Part shown: positions 1-5,584 of the stretch, piece by piece
How the letters are laid out: the number at the start of each line of letters is the position of its first letter
Position numbering within the stretch: the stretch's first letter is position 1
Source of the DNA: Bdellovibrionales bacterium
GTDB lineage: Bacteria; Bdellovibrionota; Bdellovibrionia; Bdellovibrionales; UBA1609
DNA length: 5,827 nt
Assembly: GCA_020434645.1 (NCBI GenBank)
Contig: JAGRAK010000131.1
Coordinates: 1 to 5,827, forward strand
Direction of reading: 5' to 3'
Notes under the pieces: model-generated
Told to the model about the DNA's origin: nothing
The model's input: the letters and a program-made list of their open reading frames with translations, nothing else
Database searches by the model: none
Position numbers and translations under genes: made by a program

Positions 1-130
1 GGCAAGTAATAATCAGATTGTTTTTTGATATCAATAGATAAATCCCGGGGCTATATCCGGGATATTTAGAGCAGTCGGAGCATTTCGGACAGTCACTGAG
101 TGGCAATTTAAAACCGAAAACCACAATCAT
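1..130 (-). CDS. Possible partial short ORF downstream of the DUF1552 gene, running off the window
   Basis: An ATG at 130 opens a frame of 43 codons with no stop before the window edge. The peptide contains the cysteine cluster CPKCSDC (about residues 14-20), which resembles half of a zinc ribbon, followed by a Tyr/Pro/Gly-rich stretch. The ATG lies 12 bases beyond the stop of the DUF1552 gene and in the same reading frame. No convincing ribosome binding site precedes it, and a terminator-like hairpin at 42-63 lies inside it. An open frame of this length is not rare by chance, so I regard it as a possibility only. I recognise no family. Confidence 0.18.
   Translation of the reverse strand, partial: MIVVFGFKLPLSDCPKCSDCSKYPGYSPGIYLLISKNNLIITC
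42..63 (-). terminator. Candidate intrinsic terminator of the cytochrome-DUF1552 operon
   Basis: A perfect 7-bp inverted repeat, ATCCCGG and CCGGGAT, encloses an 8-base loop. Read on the minus strand it lies about 80 bases after the DUF1552 stop and is followed by TTATCTATTG, which is only moderately T-rich. The stem is GC-rich and well placed, but the weak T-tract makes this a tentative call. It conflicts with the possible short ORF that would cover the same bases. Confidence 0.35.
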
Positions 131-142
131 GTAGACCAGTTG

Positions 143-1606
143 TTAAGTTTTAATAATTTTAGCATATGGTGCTGCCGCAAAGGCTGGATCACCATAAGTG
201 CTACGCGGAACGCCCATGGCACTACATACTGCCGACAAAATGGCTGTCTGACTTACTCCATATCTATTGCCGTGGCCTCGAGTTCGGACGCCATCAATTA
301 CGATGCTCTGCCCGGTGTCAAAATAACCACCGCAGCCGCCTATCAAGACACAGGGAATTCGAGTCGAGTGGTGGCCGCCAAACCCAAGGTCGCTGGCTGC
401 TGAATTGCCAAGGCCACCGCCAACCCAAATTAAACTCTTATCCAGCATTGTTGCGCCGCCGACATTAACGGCATCGAGGCCTAGAGCCAAATTGGCTACA
501 TGTTCATAAGTCCACTTCTGAATTTCGCGAAGCTGACGCCAGTTTTCTTCTGGATTATGTGACATCCCATGAAATCCACCAAATGAATTGGCGCTTACGC
601 CGGCTTTACTAGCTAAAAATGGGTGTCTTGATTGAGATGTTTCTGAGTGCACCATTAAAGTTGCGATACGAGTTCGATCACACTTAAAAGCGGCCTGCAC
701 TAAATCAAATTGTGTTTTCATAATTCGCTCAAGTTCAATATCTGGATCATCTTGATTGGCTGCAGTGGCTATATGGTCATTATTAAAAATCGCTGGTCTA
801 CCTGGTATAGTGCAGGAGTTTGGTGCTGGTATTGGTGCTTCAATGCTTCCAATCTCTCTTTCAAGGTCGCGAACTGCATCCATATGGTCTTGTATGGAGC
901 TTAGCTCTTTAGCACTTAAATCATTTTTTAAATTGTTAAAGTCTTTGATAACTTTATCTAAAACGCTTTTCCTTTTTGCTCTGAGGTCTGTCATTTCAGC
1001 AGGCCCGCTTGTTACATCAACATTCATGTTTGCAAATATTTTATCAAAGGCATTTCTTGGGTTGTTCTCGGGTTGAACTTTTGCACTTCCGCCTTGAACC
1101 TTGTAGGATATAGTGCCGCTCATTCCAGAGCCATCCATTCTAGGAGCCACAGCCAAATTGATTCGTGGCATGAATGTTCCATTTGTCACAATAGCTTGTC
1201 GACTTAAAAAAACATCTAAGGTTTCATTAAAATTTTGATAGCCAGACAAAATCGATGTTTGGCCAGCGTGACCGTATTTAAAATCGGCACTATTAATATG
1301 CACTCCATCAATAGTGATAACTTTACTTTTTAATGGGTTCAGTGGGCTTAGTGAATATGAAAAATTAAAATTTCGACCAGCTGCATCTGGAAAAAAAGTA
1401 TTGGTGTATTTCGTACTTAATCTATCATGGGCAAGCCCGTTGGAAGTATACACGAATAAAAATCGTTTAGAGTCTATGCCCGCGGCTTCAGCTCTTAAGT
1501 ACTTTAATATGGGTAGAAAGAATATGAAGCTGCCCCCCATAACATGTAGGAGTCTTCTGCGACTGATACTCATAAGTCCTATTTGTTCTAGGAGTTTGTG
1601 ATCCAT
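143..1606 (-). CDS. DUF1552-family protein with Tat signal peptide
   Basis: A 487-residue protein of the DUF1552 family, whose biochemical role is unknown; the family is usually exported and encoded beside PSCyt1/DUF1592-type cytochrome proteins. The N-terminus has a twin-arginine motif (S15-R16-R17-R18-L19-L20), a hydrophobic stretch at about 24-34 and a likely AEA cleavage site at 39-41, so it should reach the periplasm folded. Family-like landmarks are FLFVYTSNG (49-57), GHAGQTSILSG (112-122), NPRNAFDKIF (182-191), the charged helix VLDKV...MDAVRDLEREI (215-252), HGMSH (346-350), the glycine-rich segments at 396-400 and 409-413, IPCVLIGGCGG (417-427) and GVPRSTYGD (465-473). Length is normal. 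The ATG follows the upstream stop after one base (TAA-T-ATG), and AAGAGG lies 8 bases before it inside the upstream gene, implying translational coupling. A second ATG at residue 12 would give the shorter Tat leader common in the family and cannot be excluded. Confidence 0.9.
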   Translation of the reverse strand: MDHKLLEQIGLMSISRRRLLHVMGGSFIFFLPILKYLRAEAAGIDSKRFLFVYTSNGLAHDRLSTKYTNTFFPDAAGRNFNFSYSLSPLNPLKSKVITIDGVHINSADFKYGHAGQTSILSGYQNFNETLDVFLSRQAIVTNGTFMPRINLAVAPRMDGSGMSGTISYKVQGGSAKVQPENNPRNAFDKIFANMNVDVTSGPAEMTDLRAKRKSVLDKVIKDFNNLKNDLSAKELSSIQDHMDAVRDLEREIGSIEAPIPAPNSCTIPGRPAIFNNDHIATAANQDDPDIELERIMKTQFDLVQAAFKCDRTRIATLMVHSETSQSRHPFLASKAGVSANSFGGFHGMSHNPEENWRQLREIQKWTYEHVANLALGLDAVNVGGATMLDKSLIWVGGGLGNSAASDLGFGGHHSTRIPCVLIGGCGGYFDTGQSIVIDGVRTRGHGNRYGVSQTAILSAVCSAMGVPRSTYGDPAFAAAPYAKIIKT

Positions 1607-1607
1607 A

Positions 1608-3527
1608 TTATGGGCCTCTTTTCATAAGCAAGTCACTTTTTAAATAGGCTTCAAACAATGCCTTCATGTTGTAGTTGCTGTTTTTGTATTGTTCATTAAT
1701 TTTGCTGATCTCGCAACGATCAGGTTCAGAAGGGCTGCGTCCAAAAAGAAATTCAAACATCCTCTGTGAGCTGCATTCTTGAACATCAGTGCTACTGGCA
1801 AGACCTCGAGATAATTCGGCAGCCCCTTTGTATTGGCCGTCCGCATTCACTGTTAATTCCAACTTCGTTGAGTCATCTAGGTGTTTGCCGGTACTAAAAG
1901 GTGAGAATAGGCCATGTTGACTAAAATTTGAATAACTAAAGCCAATTGGGTCCATCATGGCATGACAAGTCTTGCAGCTACTTAGCTTTGCCCTTTGTGC
2001 CGACTTTTCTCGGTCTGTAGTGGCGACTTCTGCGGCTTCTTGTTGCGAATCAGGAATCGGTGGCGGCGGCGGAAAATCTTGGCACATCAATTGTTGTCTA
2101 ACAAATTTTCCTCTATGAATATATGTATTCGTGTCGGCAGATACAGAGGCTATCACGGCTGGCAAGGTCATGATGCCTGAGCGATTGATTCCATCCATTT
2201 GAAATGGAGCAAAGGTTGTATTGATTGAAGATGGGTTGATGCCATAAAACTGAGCTAGATCTTTATTTATATAAGTTGTTTTGGTTATGAACAGATCATG
2301 TAAATTGGCATTTTTATTTTCAATAACATTTTTGACAAAAAGACGCGCTTCTTCAGTCATAAACGAAGATAAATTTCCGTTGTCCGTTACGCCCTCGGCA
2401 AACCGTTGGCCTTCAATTGCTCCAACATTAAACCATTCTGTGACAAACTTTGTGAGCTGATCATTGGCTTGCGGCTTAGCTAGGTATCGATTGACTTGCA
2501 ATTCAAACTCTGAGTTGTTCGCAAGATCACCTGAGGCAGCAGCCGCGAAAAGAGCATCATCTGGTATTGTATTTGTGGCAGCAAATGATAAGCGACTCGC
2601 TAGAAAGTACAAATAGTAGGGGTGATTGTTCCTAAGTTCTTGATGATACCAAAGATATGGTGATTGCAGCATGGCCTGCAAAACTAACTCAACACCTTCT
2701 TGTCCGGTGTCGCCCATTCTATAAATAACTAAAAAGTCATTTATCTCTTCGTTAGAGATTGGGCGGCGAAATAATTTTAGCCCTTTGTTTTTTATAAAAT
2801 TAGTGACTTTGTCTGCAGCATTAAAATTTAGTGCTGCACGCAGAGCGAGATCATTTACTATTAATTTTGCAGTAGAATCGGCGGCGCGCTGAATGTTTTG
2901 CGTGTATGTAGATTCGATATGCATGGCTTCTGCCGAGTTTTCAAAGCCGCTGTTTCTAACATCTTTTGGAAGATCAGAAATTTTATCAAGCTGAATTGCG
3001 AATGTAGCGTTTAGCGTATTTAATATCTGTCGTCTTGTGAGTCTCCACATTCTTGTTTCGGGATTTGCTTTTGCTTCCATCTCTTTAGGTAAACAATTTC
3101 CCTTTTTATCTTCAAGGCCTGCAATCCAATAATAAATCTTCTCCTTCTCGCTGTCAGGCATCTGTAAGTCTTTTGGCATTCTGCCTGTCTGAATGCTTTG
3201 GTAAAGCCTAGAGGAAGCAGGATCTTTGGGTACAACCAAGCTATTCCTAATAAGAGAATCTGGATTTAAAATGTCGCTGATTCCGCCAAAGCCACCTTCT
3301 TGAACGCCATGGCAAGCAGCACATCTTTTGACCAGTATATTTTTAGCCTCTTTGCCAAAATCAGAATTAAAGGAAAGCTTATCGCCTTGATTAAGTGGGG
3401 TCGGAACTGACTCTCCCGAGCTTGCGCTCTCAACAACGTTGCCTATAGGTGCGCAGCTTTGATAGCTTAATATAATAGGGGTTAGAATGATCGTCACAAC
3501 GCCAATTTTATTAATAAATTTTAACAT
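1608..3527 (-). CDS. Diheme-type cytochrome c lipoprotein, PSCyt1-DUF1587-DUF1595-DUF1592-DUF1588-DUF1585 architecture
   Basis: A 639-residue exported protein with the domain order of the planctomycete-type cytochrome family. The signal peptide (1-24) ends at Y-Q-S-C25, a probable though non-canonical lipobox, so it is likely a lipoprotein. The first heme site is C69-A-A-C72-H73, with M117 or M123 in GRMPKDLQMP as possible axial ligand (PSCyt1). DUF1587 begins near RLTRRQILNTL (162-172). DUF1595 covers about 220-300, with LFRRPISNEE at 252-261. DUF1592 covers about 305-435, starting with the ASRLSF segment at 310-315. DUF1588 covers about 449-540, with RSGIMTLPAVIASVS (449-463), a PPPPP run, and the second CxxCH, C518-K-T-C521-H522, in CHAMMDPIGF. 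DUF1585 fills about 555-635. The family is thought to be redox-active in the periplasm, but its substrate is unknown. The start has AGAGGGG just upstream. It is the first gene of the operon with the DUF1552 gene. Confidence 0.9.
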   Translation of the reverse strand: MLKFINKIGVVTIILTPIILSYQSCAPIGNVVESASSGESVPTPLNQGDKLSFNSDFGKEAKNILVKRCAACHGVQEGGFGGISDILNPDSLIRNSLVVPKDPASSRLYQSIQTGRMPKDLQMPDSEKEKIYYWIAGLEDKKGNCLPKEMEAKANPETRMWRLTRRQILNTLNATFAIQLDKISDLPKDVRNSGFENSAEAMHIESTYTQNIQRAADSTAKLIVNDLALRAALNFNAADKVTNFIKNKGLKLFRRPISNEEINDFLVIYRMGDTGQEGVELVLQAMLQSPYLWYHQELRNNHPYYLYFLASRLSFAATNTIPDDALFAAAASGDLANNSEFELQVNRYLAKPQANDQLTKFVTEWFNVGAIEGQRFAEGVTDNGNLSSFMTEEARLFVKNVIENKNANLHDLFITKTTYINKDLAQFYGINPSSINTTFAPFQMDGINRSGIMTLPAVIASVSADTNTYIHRGKFVRQQLMCQDFPPPPPIPDSQQEAAEVATTDREKSAQRAKLSSCKTCHAMMDPIGFSYSNFSQHGLFSPFSTGKHLDDSTKLELTVNADGQYKGAAELSRGLASSTDVQECSSQRMFEFLFGRSPSEPDRCEISKINEQYKNSNYNMKALFEAYLKSDLLMKRGP

Positions 3528-3550
3528 TGCCCCTCTGCCCCTGTTATTTT

Positions 3551-3584
3551 AAGTATTGCCCTTGCTATGTTTGTTGCAATACTT
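3551..3584. promoter_or_regulatory. Long inverted repeat upstream of the cytochrome gene
   Basis: Perfect 9-bp arms AAGTATTGC and GCAATACTT are separated by 16 bases. The repeat ends 24 bases before the ATG at 3527. It could be a two-site operator for a regulator, or a hairpin in the 5' leader controlling translation or stability. There is no T-tract after it on the minus strand, so it is not an intrinsic terminator of the upstream gene. A smaller dyad, TATCA-TTT-TGATA, lies at 3599-3611. Confidence 0.45.
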
Positions 3585-3663
3585 GTTCCTGGATACGCTA
3601 TCATTTTGATAATTACGTATTGTCTATGGCATTTAAATCACAGTTGTTTTTGAGGCGAAGTTC

Positions 3664-3692
3664 TTTTTATCTCATTTTGAAACGCATAACAA
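3664..3692 (-). promoter_or_regulatory. Weak candidate promoter for the cytochrome-DUF1552 operon
   Basis: On the minus strand TTGTTA (3692-3687) and TAAAAA (3669-3664) are 17 bases apart, each matching four of six sigma-70 consensus positions. Transcription would begin near 3657 and give a leader of about 130 bases that contains the inverted repeats at 3599-3611 and 3551-3584. AT-rich DNA throws up such matches easily, so support is low. I found no strong terminator after the upstream gene, so read-through from it is also possible. Confidence 0.25.
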
Positions 3693-3703
3693 TTTTACGC
3701 TGG

Positions 3704-4219
3704 CTAGGAGTTTTGCATGTTTGTTGTCTTTAATGGGTATTTAACTATTAAAAATAACAATAAAATAAGGCCTACTAAAAACACACCACCCATGTAACCA
3801 AAAATAGCAAACGCTTCTTTGGCCTCATGGCGACCCATGCGGGGTCCAAATATACCGGCAAATAGCCAAACAAACGGGTAGAGCAGGCCGCCTATAGATA
3901 TCATATAAGAACTAGCTCTGACTAAAGTTGTTGGTGCGCCTGAAAATGCGACCAAGATGAGTGCGCTCAAAGACATTGCGCCAATGGCGGTTGCGTGAAA
4001 ATGGTAGCGCTGATAGTAGCGCCAGTTTTTATCTGCCTCACTTTTAAGTTTAGATTCTTTTTGCGCGGTGTCTTCAATGCTCATTATACTAGCATTTTCT
4101 TCGAGCCCTGAAGAAATTTTATTTTTAATGAAGTCTTCATTCACTCCAAAAATTATAGCTATAAAAACTCCGCCTATCATCCCGAGAACAGCTAACGCAT
4201 ATGGTATTTTTTGTATCAC
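3704..4219 (-). CDS. Small four-helix membrane protein of unknown function
   Basis: A 171-residue membrane protein that I cannot name. Predicted membrane segments are at about 6-25, 74-93, 103-123 and 138-159. Between the first two lies a roughly 45-residue charged, mostly polar domain that ends in WRYYQRYHFHATAIG, which places H73 and H75 at the mouth of helix 2. A short GPRMGRHEAKEAF loop (125-137) carries H131. I chose the GTG at 4219 because AAGGAGA (4232-4226) lies 7 bases before it, an ideal spacing; the reading frame stays open to a TTG at 4285, but that extension (22 polar, Pro-rich residues) would read through the ribosome binding site and a GC-rich hairpin. An ATG at 4240 lies upstream of the same site. 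The gene is divergent from the TetR gene and shares a control region with it, so it is a probable target of that repressor. Confidence 0.8.
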   Translation of the reverse strand: MIQKIPYALAVLGMIGGVFIAIIFGVNEDFIKNKISSGLEENASIMSIEDTAQKESKLKSEADKNWRYYQRYHFHATAIGAMSLSALILVAFSGAPTTLVRASSYMISIGGLLYPFVWLFAGIFGPRMGRHEAKEAFAIFGYMGGVFLVGLILLLFLIVKYPLKTTNMQNS

Positions 4220-4225
4220 TGGGTG

Positions 4226-4232
4226 TCTCCTT
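4226..4232 (-). promoter_or_regulatory. Ribosome binding site deciding the GTG start at 4219
   Basis: AAGGAGA on the minus strand is a near-perfect Shine-Dalgarno sequence. GGAG is separated by 7 bases from GTG at 4219. No comparable site precedes the ATG at 4240 or the TTG at 4285, so the protein should be 171 residues. Confidence 0.8.
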
Positions 4233-4253
4233 GCCTGCATGGGGTTGTCTATT

Positions 4254-4271
4254 GCCAGCCCTGGGGCTGGC
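4254..4271 (-). promoter_or_regulatory. GC-rich perfect dyad in the leader of the minus-strand membrane-protein gene
   Basis: GCCAGCCC-TG-GGGCTGGC is an 18-base palindrome with 8-bp arms, strikingly GC-rich beside the AT-rich promoter region. It lies between the predicted minus-strand transcription start (about 4278) and the ribosome binding site at 4226-4232. As RNA it would form a strong hairpin at the 5' end of the message (stabilising leader or attenuator); as DNA it could be a further operator. There is no T-tract after it. Confidence 0.5.
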
Positions 4272-4284
4272 CGTACATACCACA

Positions 4285-4313
4285 ATTAGACAATATATAC
4301 ATATGTATTGCAA
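4285..4313 (-). promoter_or_regulatory. Promoter of the minus-strand membrane-protein gene
   Basis: On the minus strand TTGCAA (4313-4308) is followed after exactly 17 bases by TCTAAT (4290-4285), a five-of-six match to TATAAT. Transcription would start near 4278 and give a leader of roughly 58 bases. The -35 hexamer is self-complementary and is also used by the divergent tetR promoter. Operator palindrome 1 (4297-4308) fills most of the spacer and touches the -35. Confidence 0.6.
4297..4308. promoter_or_regulatory. Operator palindrome 1 (ATACATATGTAT), probable TetR-family binding site
   Basis: A perfect 12-bp palindrome inside the spacer of the minus-strand promoter. The same 12 bases recur at 4318-4329, centre to centre 21 bp away, or two helical turns, so dimers on both copies would sit on the same DNA face. 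Location beside a TetR gene makes autoregulation the natural reading; the bound protein is inferred. Confidence 0.65.
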
Positions 4314-4336
4314 ACTTATACATATGTATATATCAT
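4308..4336 (+). promoter_or_regulatory. Promoter of the tetR-membrane protein operon
   Basis: TTGCAA (4308-4313) is followed after 17 bases by TATCAT (4331-4336), a five-of-six match to TATAAT. Transcription would start at about 4342-4344, at or beside the GTG start codon at 4343, implying a leaderless or nearly leaderless tetR message. Operator palindrome 2 lies in the spacer. Confidence 0.6.
4317..4330. promoter_or_regulatory. Operator palindrome 2 (TATACATATGTATA), probable TetR-family binding site
   Basis: A perfect 14-bp palindrome whose inner 12 bases equal operator 1. It covers most of the spacer of the tetR promoter, so a bound repressor would block polymerase there and shut its own gene down. 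Confidence 0.65.
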
Positions 4337-4342
4337 TAAGTT

Positions 4343-4951
4343 GTGAATGCAAAAGATGCCATCTCCTCATCTGCAATCGAGCTTTTCTCCAAGAGGGGTT
4401 TTGATGGGGTATCTATACGAGATATCGCGAACTTAGCCGGAGTTCATTTTTCTAGTATTCGATATCATTTTGGCGACAAAGAAGACTTATATAACGCCTG
4501 CATTTCAAAACATGGCAAAGACCGGCTATTGTCAGCAAAAAGATTTTTGACCGCAGAGCCAAAAAGTGTTGAAGATATGCGTCTTCGATTAGGCTACGCA
4601 ATTGATGATGTGTTCCGAATTCACGGTGAGAATCCGTTTTTAACAAAGCTTTTACTGCTCGAAGTTGAATCAGAAGATCATCGAGCAGACCGAGTGCTCA
4701 AAAAGACAATGGTGGCAATGTCAGCTGTCTACTCTCAATTTTTTAAGGCGTGTCAGAGAAAGAACTATATAAAAAATAATTTGGACCCACTCTTTATGAC
4801 GCAATCTCTTATGGGTGTTTTGCATCATTACATGCGAACAGAATCGATAAGAGAGAGGCTGCTCTCTCAAAAAAAAATAAATGCTAAGAACAATAAAGAG
4901 CAAATAGTTGAAAACATAATCACATTATTTCTAGGGTGTAGAAATTATTAA
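4343..4951 (+). CDS. TetR/AcrR-family transcriptional repressor
   Basis: A 202-residue regulator. The N-terminal DNA-binding domain is typical: helix 1 AISSSAIELFSKRGFDGVS (6-24), helix-turn-helix with IRDIANLAGV (25-34) and recognition helix HFSSIRYHFGDKEDLY (35-50). The remaining 150 residues are the helical ligand and dimerisation domain, divergent as usual, so the inducer cannot be read. The start is a GTG: an in-frame TAA at 4337-4339 rules out anything longer, and no later start keeps helix 1. The N-terminus is a few residues shorter than in many relatives. There is no Shine-Dalgarno sequence, and the predicted -10 ends only 6 bases upstream, which points to a leaderless message. It probably represses itself, the following gene and the divergent gene through the two palindromes upstream. 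Confidence 0.92.
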   Translation: MNAKDAISSSAIELFSKRGFDGVSIRDIANLAGVHFSSIRYHFGDKEDLYNACISKHGKDRLLSAKRFLTAEPKSVEDMRLRLGYAIDDVFRIHGENPFLTKLLLLEVESEDHRADRVLKKTMVAMSAVYSQFFKACQRKNYIKNNLDPLFMTQSLMGVLHHYMRTESIRERLLSQKKINAKNNKEQIVENIITLFLGCRNY

Positions 4952-4963
4952 AAAGGGGGGCAT

Positions 4964-5395
4964 ATGGATACAACAAATAAGCCAAAATCAAACAGGTCGG
5001 TTGCTGTTATCTTAATATCTATTTTTGCCACAATATTTGGGTTTGCAACTATAATAGAAGGCGGGACAGTTCTTTTCACCGAGACAGGGCGGCAGGGGGC
5101 TGGTCATTTTGTTCCTTTTGTTTTGTGGTTCAATTTTGTAGCTGGATTTTTTTATATAATTGCAGGAATTATGCTTTTTAGACTCAAGGGTTGCGCCCGT
5201 AAACTTTCTTTATTTATTGCAATGGCCACAATCTTTGTTTTTATGTCGTTTGGGGTTCACATTTTATATGGTGGAGCCTATGAAATGCGAACGGCTGTCG
5301 CCATGACGCTCAGATCTAGCGTATGGGTGTTTATTGCTTTATTTACTTCTAGATTAGATGCGCTAAAGTCTTACAATTGTTGCGTAAATAAGTGA
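4964..5395 (+). CDS. Small four-helix membrane protein, unknown function, in operon with tetR
   Basis: A 143-residue protein with predicted membrane segments at about 12-31, 48-72, 80-101 and 112-128. Two stretches look like conserved family signatures: PFVLWFNFVAGFFYIIAG (51-68) and GGAYEMRTAVAMTLRSSVW (103-121), the latter with Glu107 and two arginines next to a membrane segment. I have an impression of similar small proteins in many bacteria without assigned function, but cannot name a family. The ATG lies 12 bases after the tetR stop and is preceded by AAAAGGGGGG, so the two genes are surely co-transcribed. It is unrelated in visible sequence to the divergent membrane protein at 3704-4219, although size and topology are similar. 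Its likely role is the function, perhaps transport or envelope protection, controlled by the repressor. Confidence 0.85.
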   Translation: MDTTNKPKSNRSVAVILISIFATIFGFATIIEGGTVLFTETGRQGAGHFVPFVLWFNFVAGFFYIIAGIMLFRLKGCARKLSLFIAMATIFVFMSFGVHILYGGAYEMRTAVAMTLRSSVWVFIALFTSRLDALKSYNCCVNK

Positions 5396-5421
5396 GTATG
5401 AATTTTAAGGCTGGTTTTTTG

Positions 5422-5444
5422 CCAATTTCTACCAGGTGCGAAAT

Positions 5445-5447
<3 letters not shown>
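5422..5447. repeat. Inverted repeat overlapping the 3' end of the tRNA gene
   Basis: Perfect 8-bp arms CCAATTTC (5422-5429) and GAAATTGG (5440-5447) enclose 10 bases. The right arm covers the encoded CCA end of the initiator tRNA (5445-5447). On neither strand is it followed by a T-tract, so it is not a typical intrinsic terminator. It sits between the convergent membrane-protein gene and the tRNA and may act as a processing or 3'-end signal. Confidence 0.45.
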
Positions 5448-5521
<74 letters not shown>

Positions 5522-5555
5522 ACAAGTGTGATGCCTTGATTACTAATGAGATCGG

Positions 5556-5584
5556 ACAATAAAGAAGTATTGCGTCACAGTCAA
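5556..5584 (-). promoter_or_regulatory. Promoter of the initiator tRNA
   Basis: On the minus strand TTGACT (5584-5579) and TATTGT (5561-5556) are exactly 17 bases apart, matching five and four consensus positions. The start would be near 5549, leaving a leader of about 28 bases for RNase P to remove before the mature end at 5521. Confidence 0.6.

Noticed and set aside
140..468. Overlapping plus-strand frames of 87 and 100 codons
   Set aside because: They lie opposite the well-supported DUF1552 gene, show no protein-like pattern and have no suitable ribosome binding site.
756..1601. Plus-strand frames of 64, 106 and 95 codons
   Set aside because: All are antisense shadows of the DUF1552 coding region.
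2060..2072. GGCGG-type triplet run in the cytochrome gene
   Set aside because: It simply encodes the PPPPP run before the second heme domain and is not a separate repeat element.
4137..4376. 79-codon minus-strand frame crossing the divergent control region
   Set aside because: It runs through both promoters and operators and overlaps the real membrane-protein gene in another frame.
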